Source of the DNA: Corallium rubrum
Taxonomy: Eukaryota; Cnidaria; Anthozoa; Scleralcyonacea; Coralliidae
NCBI GenBank assembly: GCA_964035015.1
Contig: OZ035998.1
Coordinates: forward strand, 11,868,143-11,932,142
Direction of reading: 5' to 3'
Length of the DNA stretch: 64,000 nucleotides
Position numbers and translations under genes: made by a program. Below the pieces are notes generated by a model. That model saw only the letters and a program-made list of their open reading frames with translations, did no database searches and was not told where the DNA came from. Below, piece by piece: positions 47,309-60,100 of the stretch; the first letter of the stretch is position 1; each line of letters begins with the position of its first letter.

Positions 47309-48426
47309 CGTCAGAATTTTATCAAAACATTAGGGTTATATGTTACAGTTCTTTCTTTCCATATTTACAAAGACCATTGCTTGGTATCTAAAAATATTTG
47401 CATTTTGAAAACTACTCAAACTGCCTGGCTGGTATTCATTTATGATATTTTAAATTTATTTAAACAAATATAACAAAAACAGTTTTTCATTTCGAAATTT
47501 GAATTGCTGAAAATTTTTTCACATACATGTTAATGGGCCTTAATAAATATTTCAACAGCATTTGTACGTTTTAAAAAAATTCCTTTTCCATTTTTTATGC
47601 TAAATTATAAACAACCGCTAAGTCATATTAAGTAGTTTTACAAAAAGAAAACTATTTAAAAGAAGATAAGACGGCAGCCACAGGTAAAACTGATACAACG
47701 GGCATCGGCAAGAAAAAAAAAAATGCAATTATGGATATGATACGTTTACAACGGACTTCAAGGACACACAAAATGTCATAATATAAAACAAAATTAACAG
47801 TCATAGACGTAAACAGGGAAACTCGAACAGTTTTGCTACTAAGTGTTCGTGATTACTGAGAGCGACTGCTCTATATTTTTACCGTAGCTTAAACTTTTCG
47901 GCCTTTATCATCGTTGGTTTTCTATATTTTTTTCCCTCTTTCGAGGTTCGGTTAGACGGGTTTCCTTTAGTCAAGACGTTGATTTGTTTCTGTTCTTTTG
48001 AAATGAATGTACGTATCCTCAAAACTCCTTTCTCAAGTCTTTTTGTCAAGAATATATTACTTCAAATCTTTTTTGTCAAGAACTATATCGTTTCCAGTGC
48101 CCTACAATCTTCACCGCGCGTGGTCCGTCCACACATATATTTATATTTATCATTCATTTCGTTTCTATCCGGCATTCTGATTGGTTAATTTACCTGCAAA
48201 TAACTGAGTGCAAATAATTTTCTGCTGCAAATAATTTTAAGAGCATGCGCACTAGCGGTAACACTGCTGACGGCAAATAAAATAGTGAAAAGGAAGTTTT
48301 AGTGAGATAAAAAGCAAGACTCGTGCCAACATAAAGTAAGTTTTACGAAGATTTTAGTATGCCGAAGACAGAGAGTAGAGTGGCGATCTCTTACTTCAGG
48401 CATTTCAAATTTTTAACTATTTTATG
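47309..48426. other. Intergenic, no gene seen
   Basis: AT-rich, with no ORF of coding character and no clear repeat boundaries. AAATAACT...GCAAATAATTTT words near 48190-48240 may be the outer part of the hairpin element that follows. Confidence 0.35.
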
Positions 48427-48585
48427 AATGATAAATCAATTATTGAACTCGTCTATCGCAAAATATCATGATTTGTCAGTGTCTCGCTACTAGTTATTTG
48501 CCTCTGCCTTCGGCATCGGCAAATAACTAGTAGCTCGCCACTGACAAATCATGATATTTTGCTCCGACTCGTCCAATAATTGATA
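48427..48585. mobile_element. Hairpin element, about 160 bp
   Basis: CAAAATATCATGATTTGTCA and CTACTAGTTATTTGCC are mirrored by GGCAAATAACTAGTAG and TGACAAATCATGATATTTTG around a short TCTGCCTTCGGCATC loop. TTATTG...CTCGTC arms extend it outward. Confidence 0.8.
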
Positions 48586-49019
48586 AATATATACAAATAT
48601 TCAGATCGCTCAAACTGATTCGCATTTGAACACGCGTGTAAAGTGGACTCCACGCATGTCGAGATTAGCACCCTCACCGGGCTCCGGGCCTTCGCCCCTA
48701 CGCCCGGCTCGGGGATTATGCAAAAATGTGACAGGTCCGCATAATTAACAACGTAGGATCTATGTTTATCATTCATTATTCTAACAACGACTCATTCGAA
48801 GATCATAAATTAGTCCAACTGTTGCAACAAGAAAATCTGAAATAATGAAATAAAGGTAATGTGCAGCATTAGCATAGGGGCCACAAAGCATATGACTCAA
48901 ATTTGAGAATTACCCATTTCTTATAAACTATTATATTTTGACATCACAAAAACTCCTTCAAATTCCATGCTTTAGTAAATTGTACTTATGTTGTTTGAAC
49001 CTGGAGAGCCCTATATGAC

Positions 49020-49440
49020 TTTCTCCATCAATTTTTGTGATGGGATGAGATGAAATGAGACAAAATGAGATGAAATTGAATGAAATGGATTGAATTAAAC
49101 TAAGATAAAAATAAAATAAGACATAGTAGCAAAACAGAATTGGAAGGAATGGGACTTGAAGAAATGTAACAAATATAATAAAGAGTAATGCTGAATTAAA
49201 TAACAAAAAAAAAGAGAAAACAGAAGAAATTTAAAAAAGGGAGGTGAGAGAAAGGAAAAGGTGAGTGAGATAAAGAGAAGAGAAAGGGAAAAGGGGTGGG
49301 GAGAGATCAAAACACAAAGGAACAAGAAAAAACGAGAAGACATGCAAAAAAAAAAATGTGGAAAGAGAATACTGGAAAAGGACATTGGAGAACAAAATAG
49401 AATAAAGAAAGTTTGGAAACTATATAATGGTACAGTGGTA
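49020..49440. repeat. Purine-rich strand-asymmetric tract
   Basis: GATGAAATGAGA-like units grade into GAGAAAGGAAAAGG-like sequence over about 400 bp, almost without pyrimidine runs on the + strand. The ORFs in it are low-complexity artefacts. Confidence 0.6.
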
Positions 49441-49527
49441 TTTGATGACTGCTGACCAAAAAATTTCATGTTCCCCCCGAGTCCCGCCCGTCCCAAAAGA
49501 TGGCGGGGTTTTCGAAAGTGTCATGCC

Positions 49528-50410
49528 CCATAGTGGAAAGTAGGTCCCCTTGGCCGCAGGAGATCTCCCGCAGGATTCCGGGTGTCGTGTCAGAGCTACC
49601 GCATAGCCACACCCTAATTAGTTTCTCTGCCGCAATTAGCGTTTCACTTGTTCGCCACAACTACAAGGAAATGTGTATCATAATCATATTATGTTGTCTT
49701 ACGAGCTGTTGAGCTCAGCTTAGTAGCAAGTTATTAACTTTACCTAACGTGAGCGACGACTCCTCAACGGCAACGTGAACATCCACGTCCGCGTACATTT
49801 TGACTTTGGTACTCTCACTTTGCTGAATTGCTGCAGGTTTGATATCGGTTCCGCAATGAAGCAATGTCCAAGTTTTAGCGTTCTTTACAAATACCGGAGA
49901 AAAGACCAATGGGGAAAAAGCCGGCAAAACAAAGCGATCACCGACCGGAATTAGGGGGTGATTACATGGAGAAATTTCAGCCGGGCTGAGATCTCAGCCC
50001 GGCTACTGAGGTATGGAAAGGAGGAGAATGATTTGAATAAGAATGCATGTTTGTTCTTATTCAAATCATTCTCCTCTTTTTCCTACCTCAGTAGCCGGGC
50101 TGAAATCTCAGCCCGGGCTGAAATTTCTCCATGTAATCGGCCCCTAAATATTGAAAATTTATGCTCGAGATATCAATGTCACAGTTGCGAGTTTTCTAGA
50201 TTTACATTGGCATCGCTAGCTTTCTAACCACTACCGCTAGCTTTCTCCCACAATGACGATATCCTGCCACATTGGTCTTTCTACCGCGATATCGTGCCGC
50301 ATTGCTGATTTTTCAAGCTGCCTGCCGCACTATTCTACCGCATTGGAGCATTTTGCAAAGTAGCCTTCCGCAGGAGATCTTCCGCTAAAGTGGCCTACTT
50401 TCCACTATGG
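49528..50410. mobile_element. TIR transposon with 8-bp target duplication
   Basis: CCATAGTGGAAAGTAGG at both ends (right end inverted), flanked by identical 8-bp GTCATGCC at 49520-49527 and 50411-50418. CCGCAGGAGATCT motifs follow inward at both ends. The 8-bp duplication fits hAT or P-type elements. A palindromic MITE is inserted at about 49954-50145. Confidence 0.83.
49954..50145. mobile_element. Palindromic MITE nested in TIR transposon
   Basis: GTGATTACATGGAGAAATTT and CAGCCGGGCTGAGATCTCAG at the left are mirrored by CTGAAATCTCAGCCCGGGCT and AAATTTCTCCATGTAATCGG at the right. Inner arms GGAGAATGATTTGAATAAGA and its complement are perfect over 20 bp. Confidence 0.82.
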
Positions 50411-50961
50411 GTCATGCCCACAGGCACAGTTCTTCATTTGCTAGTGGACCAACGAGTTTGATTTTTTCCCCATCCTGAGTGAAGTCAAAGAACGCGAGAA
50501 GAGAATACGCACTGAAATCTACGTCTGTAGTCTATTAAAGGTTCAACCAGTTCGAGGTGAGTTCACTCGAAATTTCTGCTCCTGTGCTCCATCATTTGGT
50601 ATTAAAGACATGTTTTTATATTCAAGACTAAAGAGTGTAATAATAAAGAGTGCTGCGTAGGCAGTGTTTTAGGAAAATCAAAGTGAAAAGCTGGTAAACT
50701 GCCGAGAATATAAGTTTTTAACAGAATGCTGAGTAGTGACGACATCGAGCGGAGCCCTTGCTACAAGCTTTGCTCGAAACCCGAAACGTCGCGGTATATT
50801 TCGTTCTAAAAATTATTCTTGGCAGTTACCACCTTTTCAGTTTTCTCTTTTTATATTCAATACTGCACAGTAAAGTTGGACGTTTAACGGAGTAGAACTT
50901 TTATATGTAAACCTAATCATAAATTAGATATGAATTTTGTTGTAGAATGTGCTGAATAGTC

Positions 50962-51399
50962 CAGTGGCGTCGGAGCGACACTAAAAGGGGGGGGGGGGGG
51001 GGCAAATTTTTTAGGGGGGTCCGGGGGCATGCTCCGCCGGGAAATTTCGAAATCTAGAGTCTCTGAAATGCCATTTCCTGCATTTTCGGACATGGATTTA
51101 CAGAATTCTAAAGGTCGAAAAACGTCATAAAATACTCAAAAGACAACACTTTTCCGGACATTGAATATCTGCATTCAAATTTCTTTATTATATCCTTATT
51201 CAAAGTTGTGGGTTAGCTAGGGTTAGTGATTTTGTTAATCATAACTTTATTACTGGCCTTGTTTATTACTGGCCTTGTTTATTACTGGCCTTGTTAAAAA
51301 GTGGGGTGGGGGGGGGGGGGCAAACATATTCTGGCCCCCCCACCAAAAAAAGTGGGGGGGCCCCGCCCCCCCCCCCCCCCCCCGCTTCCGACGCCCCTG
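50962..51399. mobile_element. hAT-like non-autonomous element
   Basis: CAGTGGCGTCGGAGCG at the left and the complement of CTTCCGACGCCCCTG at the right, flanked by identical 8-bp GAATAGTC at 50954-50961 and 51400-51407. G-runs and C-runs lie just inside the ends. The GAAATCTAGAGTCTCTGAAA block (about 51048) is shared with the truncated element at 26028. Confidence 0.87.
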
Positions 51400-51407
51400 G
51401 AATAGTC

Positions 51408-53100
51408 AATAGAGTTTTAAATCTATCATCGGCTTCCCCCTAGGGGGATTTGTCCAAGAGTCCAGTACAATCACAAAAAATACCCCAGGGTTGGTCTGAG
51501 TGACCTTCACCATTAGCAAAAGGGAAAAAATTGGAAAAAGCCCCCACCCCCTGCCCTGGGTACAAGATTCTGTGTGACTTGAATATTTTAAGAGAAATCA
51601 CAACATTTCTCATAAATAAAAAAATATGGACAATTTGTTATATTATGATAGTATTGTTTTAGCCAATTGATGCCCTTGACCAATTTCAAGAAATATAAAC
51701 TAGTTGTAATTATAACAGTTTACAGTGCAACCATTATATAACCGTTAATGTTTAATAATATGCCAATATATATTTATATATGTTAAAATATGCCAAATAT
51801 TATTCGAACCGAATTTCAATGACAATATCATACATATCTTTGATAATAAATTCCTCAATTGAATTTGCTGCTACTGCTTTTTTTACTGATCTACTTAGAT
51901 TCCACTCATTATAAACAGGCATGTTTTGTATGGGTATACAGTACTATATTATAAAATACCTTTGAAATAGCACGCTGTCAAAACCTTGAAAAAATGCTCC
52001 CAAACTGCAGGAAATCCCGCCATGATAACACTGACCGCTCAAGACAAAACCCCGGGGTATAAGACCCGTGGGTAATATACGATTGAGCAAAATGTTGCCA
52101 ATTCCCCGTGGCCTGGGAGAACAAGGAAAGGTAAAAAATCAACAAAAGCCACTGGATTCCTGAGGGTTCCCCGGGGTCAGCCCCAGGGGGAAGCCATGCA
52201 TTAAACATACAGTAAACATATGGACATATGGTCATTGTCCAGTAGTGTCAAGTACGAAATCAAAGTTTAACCATTTAATTATTAACCTGCTGAAAAATAA
52301 TTTGAGAAAATCTAGTTGAAAATCTACTGCAGTGCTTAAATTAACTAGATTTCCATAGGAATTAGATTTTCGACAGGTGAACTTTAATAAAAAGAAAAAT
52401 TATGTTATTTACCATATTTTCTCTTAGTCTCCAAACAACTCTGGCCTACAGCATCAGGCAGCACACACTTTCCAACTTGTAAGTAACATAATGCAGTACA
52501 TATCTTTGACTGATGAGGTTAATTATCAATTTGAAATTAGGAAGGATTTAACACAATAATATTAATAATAATAATAATAATAAGAAGAATAATAATAATA
52601 ATAATAATTATAATTATAATTATAATAATAATAATATGAAATATATGACTGCCCCAACTGTGAATTAAACCCAAGGACTCAGAATCAATGCATAAGCACT
52701 CTAACCACTGGGCTATTGAGACACGGCCTGCTCAAAATTATCTTTAAAAAATGTGACCATCAACTGAGAAAAAATTATTATTAAATATTTCAAATTATTA
52801 TGAAGTTCTTTTACAACTGTTTTGTTTGCAACCATCAGTCCAATTATTCATGCATATACCCTGTATGGTATGTAAAGTTCGTACATATGATAGCACACTG
52901 ATGATAAAATATATAGGCTAATACATACATTTATAACTGATATTTTTTAATTGATACATGTACTTCAAAGTTTTTTCAGTCATTTCCTGTAGCCAGATCT
53001 GTTGATAATTTAGTCTAAATTTTAAGACTATAGACACAACTAATAACATTTAAACAGTAAATATATTTTACTCTACTTCTAATTACAATTTTCATATACA
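51408..53100. other. Intergenic, no gene seen
   Basis: AT-rich, with an AAT trinucleotide repeat at about 52556-52636 and a tRNA-like segment at 52650-52728. No ORF has coding character. Confidence 0.4.
52650..52728 (-). repeat. tRNA-like sequence, degenerate
   Basis: The minus strand reads CAATAGCCCAGTGGTTAGAG (A-box), TGCTTATGCATTGATTCTGA, then TTGGGTTTAATTCACAG (weak B-box). Order and spacing are tRNA-like, but the GTTCGA core has decayed to GTTTAAT. Confidence 0.4.

Positions 53101-53163
<63 letters not shown>
53101..53163. repeat. TA dinucleotide repeat
   Basis: About 30 uninterrupted TA units. Confidence 0.97.
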
Positions 53164-53168
<5 letters not shown>

Positions 53169-54135
53169 TTGCAATTTGTTTGATATTTTTATAAAATATT
53201 AATTTGCTTGATTCTAGAAAAAAAAGGTTCTTAGTCTCAGTTCTTAAAAAATGAAAACAATTGGTCATTAAATGTTTGTAACCAGCATTCAAGATTGCAT
53301 ACAGTATATTATTGTGTCAAAAGCCAAACTTTGTAGTTATAGTACTTATTAAAAGAGACATGTTTTTATTTCTTTTTCTAATTGTTGTCTGGTTTTCAAT
53401 TAACCTTTTCACTGCGACCTGAATTCTACTTTTCAACAGGGAGTACTGCACAGTGAGAAGGTTTAAAGTTATCCCAATTAAGTAATAAAATCCGTTTACT
53501 ACAAAGGACACAAAGTACTGTTACTCCCTGAAAAATACGCATATACTGTATATTGTACTCAGAAAAAACGCACAGTCTGTATCAGACCCCAAGTCAGGCT
53601 TGTGATGTAAAAAAAAAAGATGTAGTGACTTGCTACGAGTTTTGTATATACAATGACGGTAATAATAAGAAAGTATTAGATATACTGCATCATTCACAAT
53701 GATCATACTACAATTTAGCAATTAACTTGATTACTCCAAACGTTCAATAGATCAAATTCGGTGAAGTAACATTTACACTAGGAGTTTTTCTTTACAAAAA
53801 ATCTTTGAACGTTTTGTGTAATCGAGTGAAGTGCTAAATAGTATTTGTGATGTATCAGTGCAGAGTCGCTTAAATGTTATCGTCCTGTTAGTTAACGTCG
53901 GACGTTAAGATGATATACATTCGAATAGATTTAACGTGGAACGTTATTCAGTGGCACCGATAATTTTGACCCGAGCTAATTTATACACCTGCAGGCTACA
54001 GTTTGTTGAGGCCAGACCTGAGATCAGGTCTGGTACAGACATTCTCTGTGCAGTTTACTCTCAGACGTCTAACGTCAGGCATTTTTATAATGGAAAACCT
54101 CCCGCAATGAAAGAGGTAAGTTTTTGTTTTAGTTA
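53164..54135. other. 3' flank of giant repeat-protein gene
   Basis: It should contain the 3' UTR of the minus-strand gene. A minus-strand AATAAA (TTTATT on +) near 53366 is a candidate signal only. A short palindrome GACCTGAGATCAGGTC lies at about 54014-54029. Confidence 0.4.
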
Positions 54136-57100
54136 TCAGTCTTCCTGGAAAAGGTTCTTTGGGTCTATGACAAAACTAAATTGTTTCTCGTGTCGTCCAA
54201 GCTCTTCGGAAAACTGATTCAAATTAATCGTGTCTTCCCCATTGTTGTTTGCTTTACCGATCTCATAAATGTTTTCAAACTTTTTACCGTCTGATCTTGG
54301 CTTAACTTTGTCAAAATCGTCCATGTCCTCGACTAGAAGTCGCCACCAAGTAGTTCCATCCGCGAGTATAACCCAGCGATCTTGTACATTAACCTGGGAA
54401 TAATGCTTATTGCGATCGCTTTTGCTCCGGCGAAGAATCGATCTCGAATCGTATTTTTTCCTGACACTTTTCTTTATCCGCACTGTGATGTTTTTCTTGT
54501 CGTTGACGGTGATCATGGGCTTCGTTAGCAAGGAACTATCCAAACAATCTTTCTTTGGAAGAACCAGTCTTAAGTCTGCCAGGTCGGGAGTTTCTTGAAA
54601 CGTTTGCGTTTCAGACTGTTTTAGTTCAGCTTCACTCGGAAATGTTAGAATGAGGCTTGAATCAAGTTGCTGTTTCTTCTTAAATTTTGATCTGGAAAGA
54701 TCATTGCCTTCTTTTGCTATTGTTGCTTCATGTTTAGTATTTATGCCGTCCGTTATATCATACGAAGGAACCGTCTTGCCGTTGGTTCGTGTTCCCTTTT
54801 TGAGGCCTTTTTTATTTTTTCTTCTAACTGATATCCACGGATCTTCCGAGGAGCTTTCCGATTTCCTGGAAATGTCTGACGTCGTGCTCTGGGTTCGGCT
54901 CAAAGATTTTAGTGAAGAAGCCTCGTCAAAGCTTCCGTCATTGCTAACAGTAGAACTGGAAAGCTCCGAAAACATCTGCTCCTCTTTGACGTATTTTTGT
55001 CGATTCTCCTTACGAAGGTCGCTTTCCCAACGTTTCATTCTAACCGTGAACCAAACATTATTCCCTGGTACTGTTTTATCCATTGCTGTATGTTCCCCAC
55101 GGAAGAATCTTGGTATGGTTTCCGCCGATTCAGGCAAAGTTTCTGCATTTTCTACGGTTTCTCCAGCTACCTCTCTATCTGGCGTAACTCGTTCCACGAC
55201 TATTGCTTTTTCTTTTTTGGATTCTTGTCGCCGTTTACACCAGCTGGTGTTTCTAGTGTTTTTTCGTCTCACTGTTAGCCACGGTTCAACCGAAGGTTTT
55301 GAACTTTCATCCTCTGAATACTTGAGACTTTTGGTTTCTTTTTCACTGGCAAGAGAAGAAGTTGGCGAACGCTCTAACTGCATTTCCATTACTTCACCTT
55401 TTTCCACAGTGTATTCATTTCCAACATTTACGGCGTTATCATAGTCACCTACGTCGGTGTGTTTTACGCTGTGTTGATTTATTATGTTGGTGGAGACAAT
55501 TCCGTTTTCAATAGTCACGACTGGATTGATATAATCTGGCAAGTTACTTTGTAGCATATTTTTACTAAGATCTTCGTTTTCTACTACATATTCTCGTATG
55601 GTATGCTCATATAGTGGCAGCGGCTCTTCATGAACTAGTTCTGTAATTAATTTACCATCGTGGCTTGTACCAACAAACTTTCTTTTGTGGCGAACAGTCA
55701 GCGCAACTCCGTCCACATCTTTTTTGTTTACCAATTCACTTACTGGTTCGCTATCAAGTCTTTGTTCTTTTTCTACTTTTGTTCTTTCTTTTGGAATCGA
55801 CGTTTGGATGTCCACTTCTGTTTCCCACCTTGGTTTAATTAGTTGAGGTATTTCCTCAGTGAGTTCAGTGGTTACCTTTTCCGGTTGTTCGTTTGGAGGA
55901 ACATAAGTTATTTCGCCTTGTCGTGGTGTTACTGTTTTCTCTTGGCTTCTACTGTTACGAGTTGAAACGGTTGCATTCTTAACTTGTGATTTTTTTGGTA
56001 TAATGGCCTTTTCGGAACTAGCGTAAGTTATTTTCTTTTCTAATTCTGGTGTCTTACAGGCTGGATTAACTTGCTCTGGTATTTCTTCCACAAGAATAAC
56101 TGTTATTCCATGTGGTCTTCTAATGCGTGTAATTGAAGCTGTTTCTTTTGTTTCGTGTGACCTCCCGTCTGAAACAGAGGTTTGGATGTCCACTTTTTTG
56201 TCGTATTCTGGATTGACCGACTCGGACATTTCTTTCACAAGACTGACTGTTCTTTCTTCTGTCTTTTTCACTGGACTAATTGAAACTGTTTCTACTCGCA
56301 GCTTTTCATCTAGATCGAATGCTTCAATACGCACATTTCTTTGGTTATTTACATGTAGCTTAACCGACTCGGGGATTTCTTCTGCCATACTAACAGTCAT
56401 AATAGGATCTGGTATTTCTTCCACGGATTTGGTCGTTGTATCGTCCTTGTATTTGCTGTGATAAGTTGAGATTGGTTCTCTCTCTAGTTGTTGTGTCTCT
56501 TCTGCCATAATCGTTGTAATATCGGGTTCCCTTTCGTATCCTGACTTAACCAACTCTGGCATTACTTCTGCTACTCCATTCATTGTATCTTCTGCGTCTT
56601 TGAGCTGCTGAGTTGGTATTGTTCCCGCGTCTAGTTGTGGTTTCACTTCTGCAGTTGATTTTTGAGTATCAAATTCTCTTACGTACACTGGTTTAACCAA
56701 CTCCACAATTTCTTCCTTAGCTTTGACCGTTGTATTTTTTTGGTTTTGGATGTATTGAGTCGATATAGTTGCTTTTTCTGCTTCTGCAACAAATGGTCGA
56801 ATGTCCACATTTCTTTCGTATCCCGGCTTAACCTGCTCTGGTATTTCTTCCACAATACAGACTGTTATTCCTCGTAGTCTATCAGTTGAAATTGTTTCTT
56901 TTTTGAAGTGTGGTTTCTCTTTGACGAATGCTTTAATATTCCTTTCTCTTTCATATCTGCCTTCCACTGATTCTGAGATTTGTTCTACGAAGTTGGTAGT
57001 TACTTCATCTGGTTCCTTGGTAGGGGAAACATGGTCAATTTCATTTTCTTGTGGTGTATCTTCCACAATAGATGTTTCAATGTCTACCTTTGTTTCATAG

Positions 57101-60100
57101 ACCGACTTAACCGACTCTGGCATTTCTTCCACTCGACTAACTATTTTTTCTTCTGGAATAAGTGAAACTACTTCATTTTCTAGTTGTGGCGCCTCTTGCA
57201 CTCGAATATCCACTTTTTGTTCGTATTCTTCCACTCGACTAACTATTCTTTCTTCTGGAATAAGTGAAACTACTTCATTTTCTAGTTGTGGCGCCTCTTG
57301 CACTCGAATATCCACTTTTTGTTCGTATTCCGGCTTAACCTGCCCGGGTATTTCTTCCACTATACTGACTGTTATTTCTCGTGGTCTTTCAATTGAAACG
57401 GTTTCTTTTTTGAGGTGCGGTTGCTCTTCGACAAATGTTTTAATATCTTCTTCTCCTTCATATCTGTTGTCTTCTGATTCTGCAATTTGTTCCACACGAC
57501 CCGTCATTACTTCTTCTGGTTGTTTTGTGGGACGGACATAAGCAATTTTATTTTCTTGTTGTGACCCGTTCTCTACAACAGATGTTTGAATATCCACTTT
57601 TCTTTCATATCCTGCCTTAACTTGCTCTGGCATTTCTTCTGCAAGACTGACTGCTATTTCTTGTGGAACTGATTCTGGCATTTGTTCTTCATGGTCTACG
57701 GATACCTTTCCCAGTTCTGTGTCGGGACGAAGATAGACATTTGCTTTGTCTTTTTGTGGTATCTCTTCAACATATGTATGGACGTCCACATCACTTTCGT
57801 ATTTGCGCTGAATCGATTCTGGCATTTCTTCAACAAGAATGACCGTTGTTGGTTCTGGTCTTTTAATTGGACTAATTGAAATTGTTTCGTTTTCTGGTAA
57901 TTTTTGTTTGTCTTCTACAGAAAATGATTGAACATCCACTTCTCTTTCATAGGTTGGCTTACCTTGTTTTGACATTTCTTCCACAAGACTAGTTGTCTTT
58001 TCTTCTGGTCTTTTCATGGGACTAATTGAAACTGATTCCTTTCCTGGTTGTAGTCTCTCGTTTACAACAGACGTTTGGTCATCAAATGGTTTCTTGTATA
58101 CTCTTTTAACTGGCTCTGGCTCGTCGTCCACAAGAATGAATGTTATTTCTTTTGGCTTTTTCATCGCAATAAGTGAACCTGTTGTCTTTTCTAGTTTCGG
58201 TTTTTGTTCTACGACGAATGTTTGAATATCCACTTCTTTTTCTAACTGTGTTGTTTCTTTTTGAACAATTGTTTGAAAAGATGCTTGTTTTTCTTGGGTT
58301 TGCTTAATTTGCTCTGGTAGATCTTTTACGGCATTAACTGTTTTTTCCTGGTCGTCGATCTGCAGTTTCTCATCTACAACAAATGGTACAACATTTTCTT
58401 TTCTTTCATACGTTTGTTCCACCGGTTTTGGTGTAACCATGCCTTCTATTAATACAGGGTGTTGTGTCCCATAGTACATTGGTTTTACAAGTTCTGGTTC
58501 TGCTAATATTTCTGTCTTTTCACTTGGCAAAGATTGTGCTATTTCTTCTTTTCCTTCTTTTTCTTGTAATACAAAATCTTGTTTTCCGTGGCTTGACTGG
58601 CATACTGACTCGATAGGTACTGGTTTTCCTTGTACCAAGTCACCCGCTGACGTTTCTATCCTTTCATCGGGTGGAAGTTGTGTTCGGTCATCTTTTCTTT
58701 CTTCTGGGTGTTCCCTTAATACAAATCCTTTAATTCCATATCTTGACTGCAACATTGATTTGGTAGTTTCTGGTTCATCTTCCACCAAATGCCCTATTGA
58801 TTTCTCTGGGTTTTCTTCTGTCAGATGTTGTGCCGCATCTTTGTCTTTTCTCTCTGTGTGTTTTTCGAATGCAAAATCACGTATTTCACATCTCTGCTGA
58901 TATGCATGTACTGGCTGGATAGGTCCTGCGTCTACCAAATCAACTCCAGGTGGCTGTGACTTTTGGACTGCCGGGGATTCTACTGGTTTGTCTCCTATTT
59001 CTGTACGTTCATTTAATACAAACTCTTGTGTTTCATATATAGGCTGATGTGGTTCTTTTGTCACACGAACTGCCGATTTGTCTGGAGGATGTCCTTTATT
59101 GTGGTTTTCTTCGTCTTCTATTAATACAAAATCTTGGCGATGTAGTGGAGTGATTGATTTTACCAAAGAAACTGGTGATTTATCTATCTTTTCAACTGGT
59201 TGTGGTTCAGGATCTCCTATTTCATATTTTGGCTGATATGCTGGCTGCTTGTTGATTTGTGGTTCTTCTACTAAATTAATTGACAATTTATCTAATATCT
59301 TTTCGACCGGTTGAGGTTGTGTCGGCTTTTCTCTTTCTGTATGTTCATTCAGTACGAAATCTCGTATTTCATATTTTGGCTGATATGCTGACTTAGTGAT
59401 TTGAGGTTCTTCTACCAAATGAATTACCGATTTATCTATCTTTTCAACCAGTTGAGGTTGTGTTGGCTTTTCTTTTTCTGTATCTTCATTCAATACGAAA
59501 TCACGTATTTCATATTTTGGCTGATATGCTGACTTAGTGATTTGTGGTTCTTCTTCTGCCAGATGAATTGCCGATTTATCTATTTTTTCAACCGGTTGAG
59601 GTTGTGTTGGCTTTTCTTTTTCTTTTTCTGTATCTTCATTCAGTACGAAATCTCCTATGTCATATTTTGGTTGATATGCTGACTTAGTGATTTGTGGTTC
59701 TTCTGCCAAATGAATTACCGATTTATCTATCTTTTCAACCGGTTGAGGTTGTATTGGTTTTTCTTTTTCTGTATCTTCATTCAGTACGAAATCACGTATT
59801 TCATATTTTGGCTGATATGCTGACTTAGTGATTTGTGGTTCTTCTTCTGCCAGATGAATTGCCGATTTATCTATCTTTTCAATCGGTTGAGGTTGTGTTG
59901 GCTTTTCTTTTTCTGTATCTTCATTCAGTACGAAATCTCCTATTTCATATTTTGGTGGTTCTTCTACCAAATGAATTTCTAATTTATCTGTCCTTTCAAT
60001 CCGTTGTGGTTGAGGTTGCGTTGACTTTTCTCTTTCTGTATCTTCATTCAGTACGAAATCTTGTATTTCATATTTTGGCTGATATGCTGACTTAGTGATT

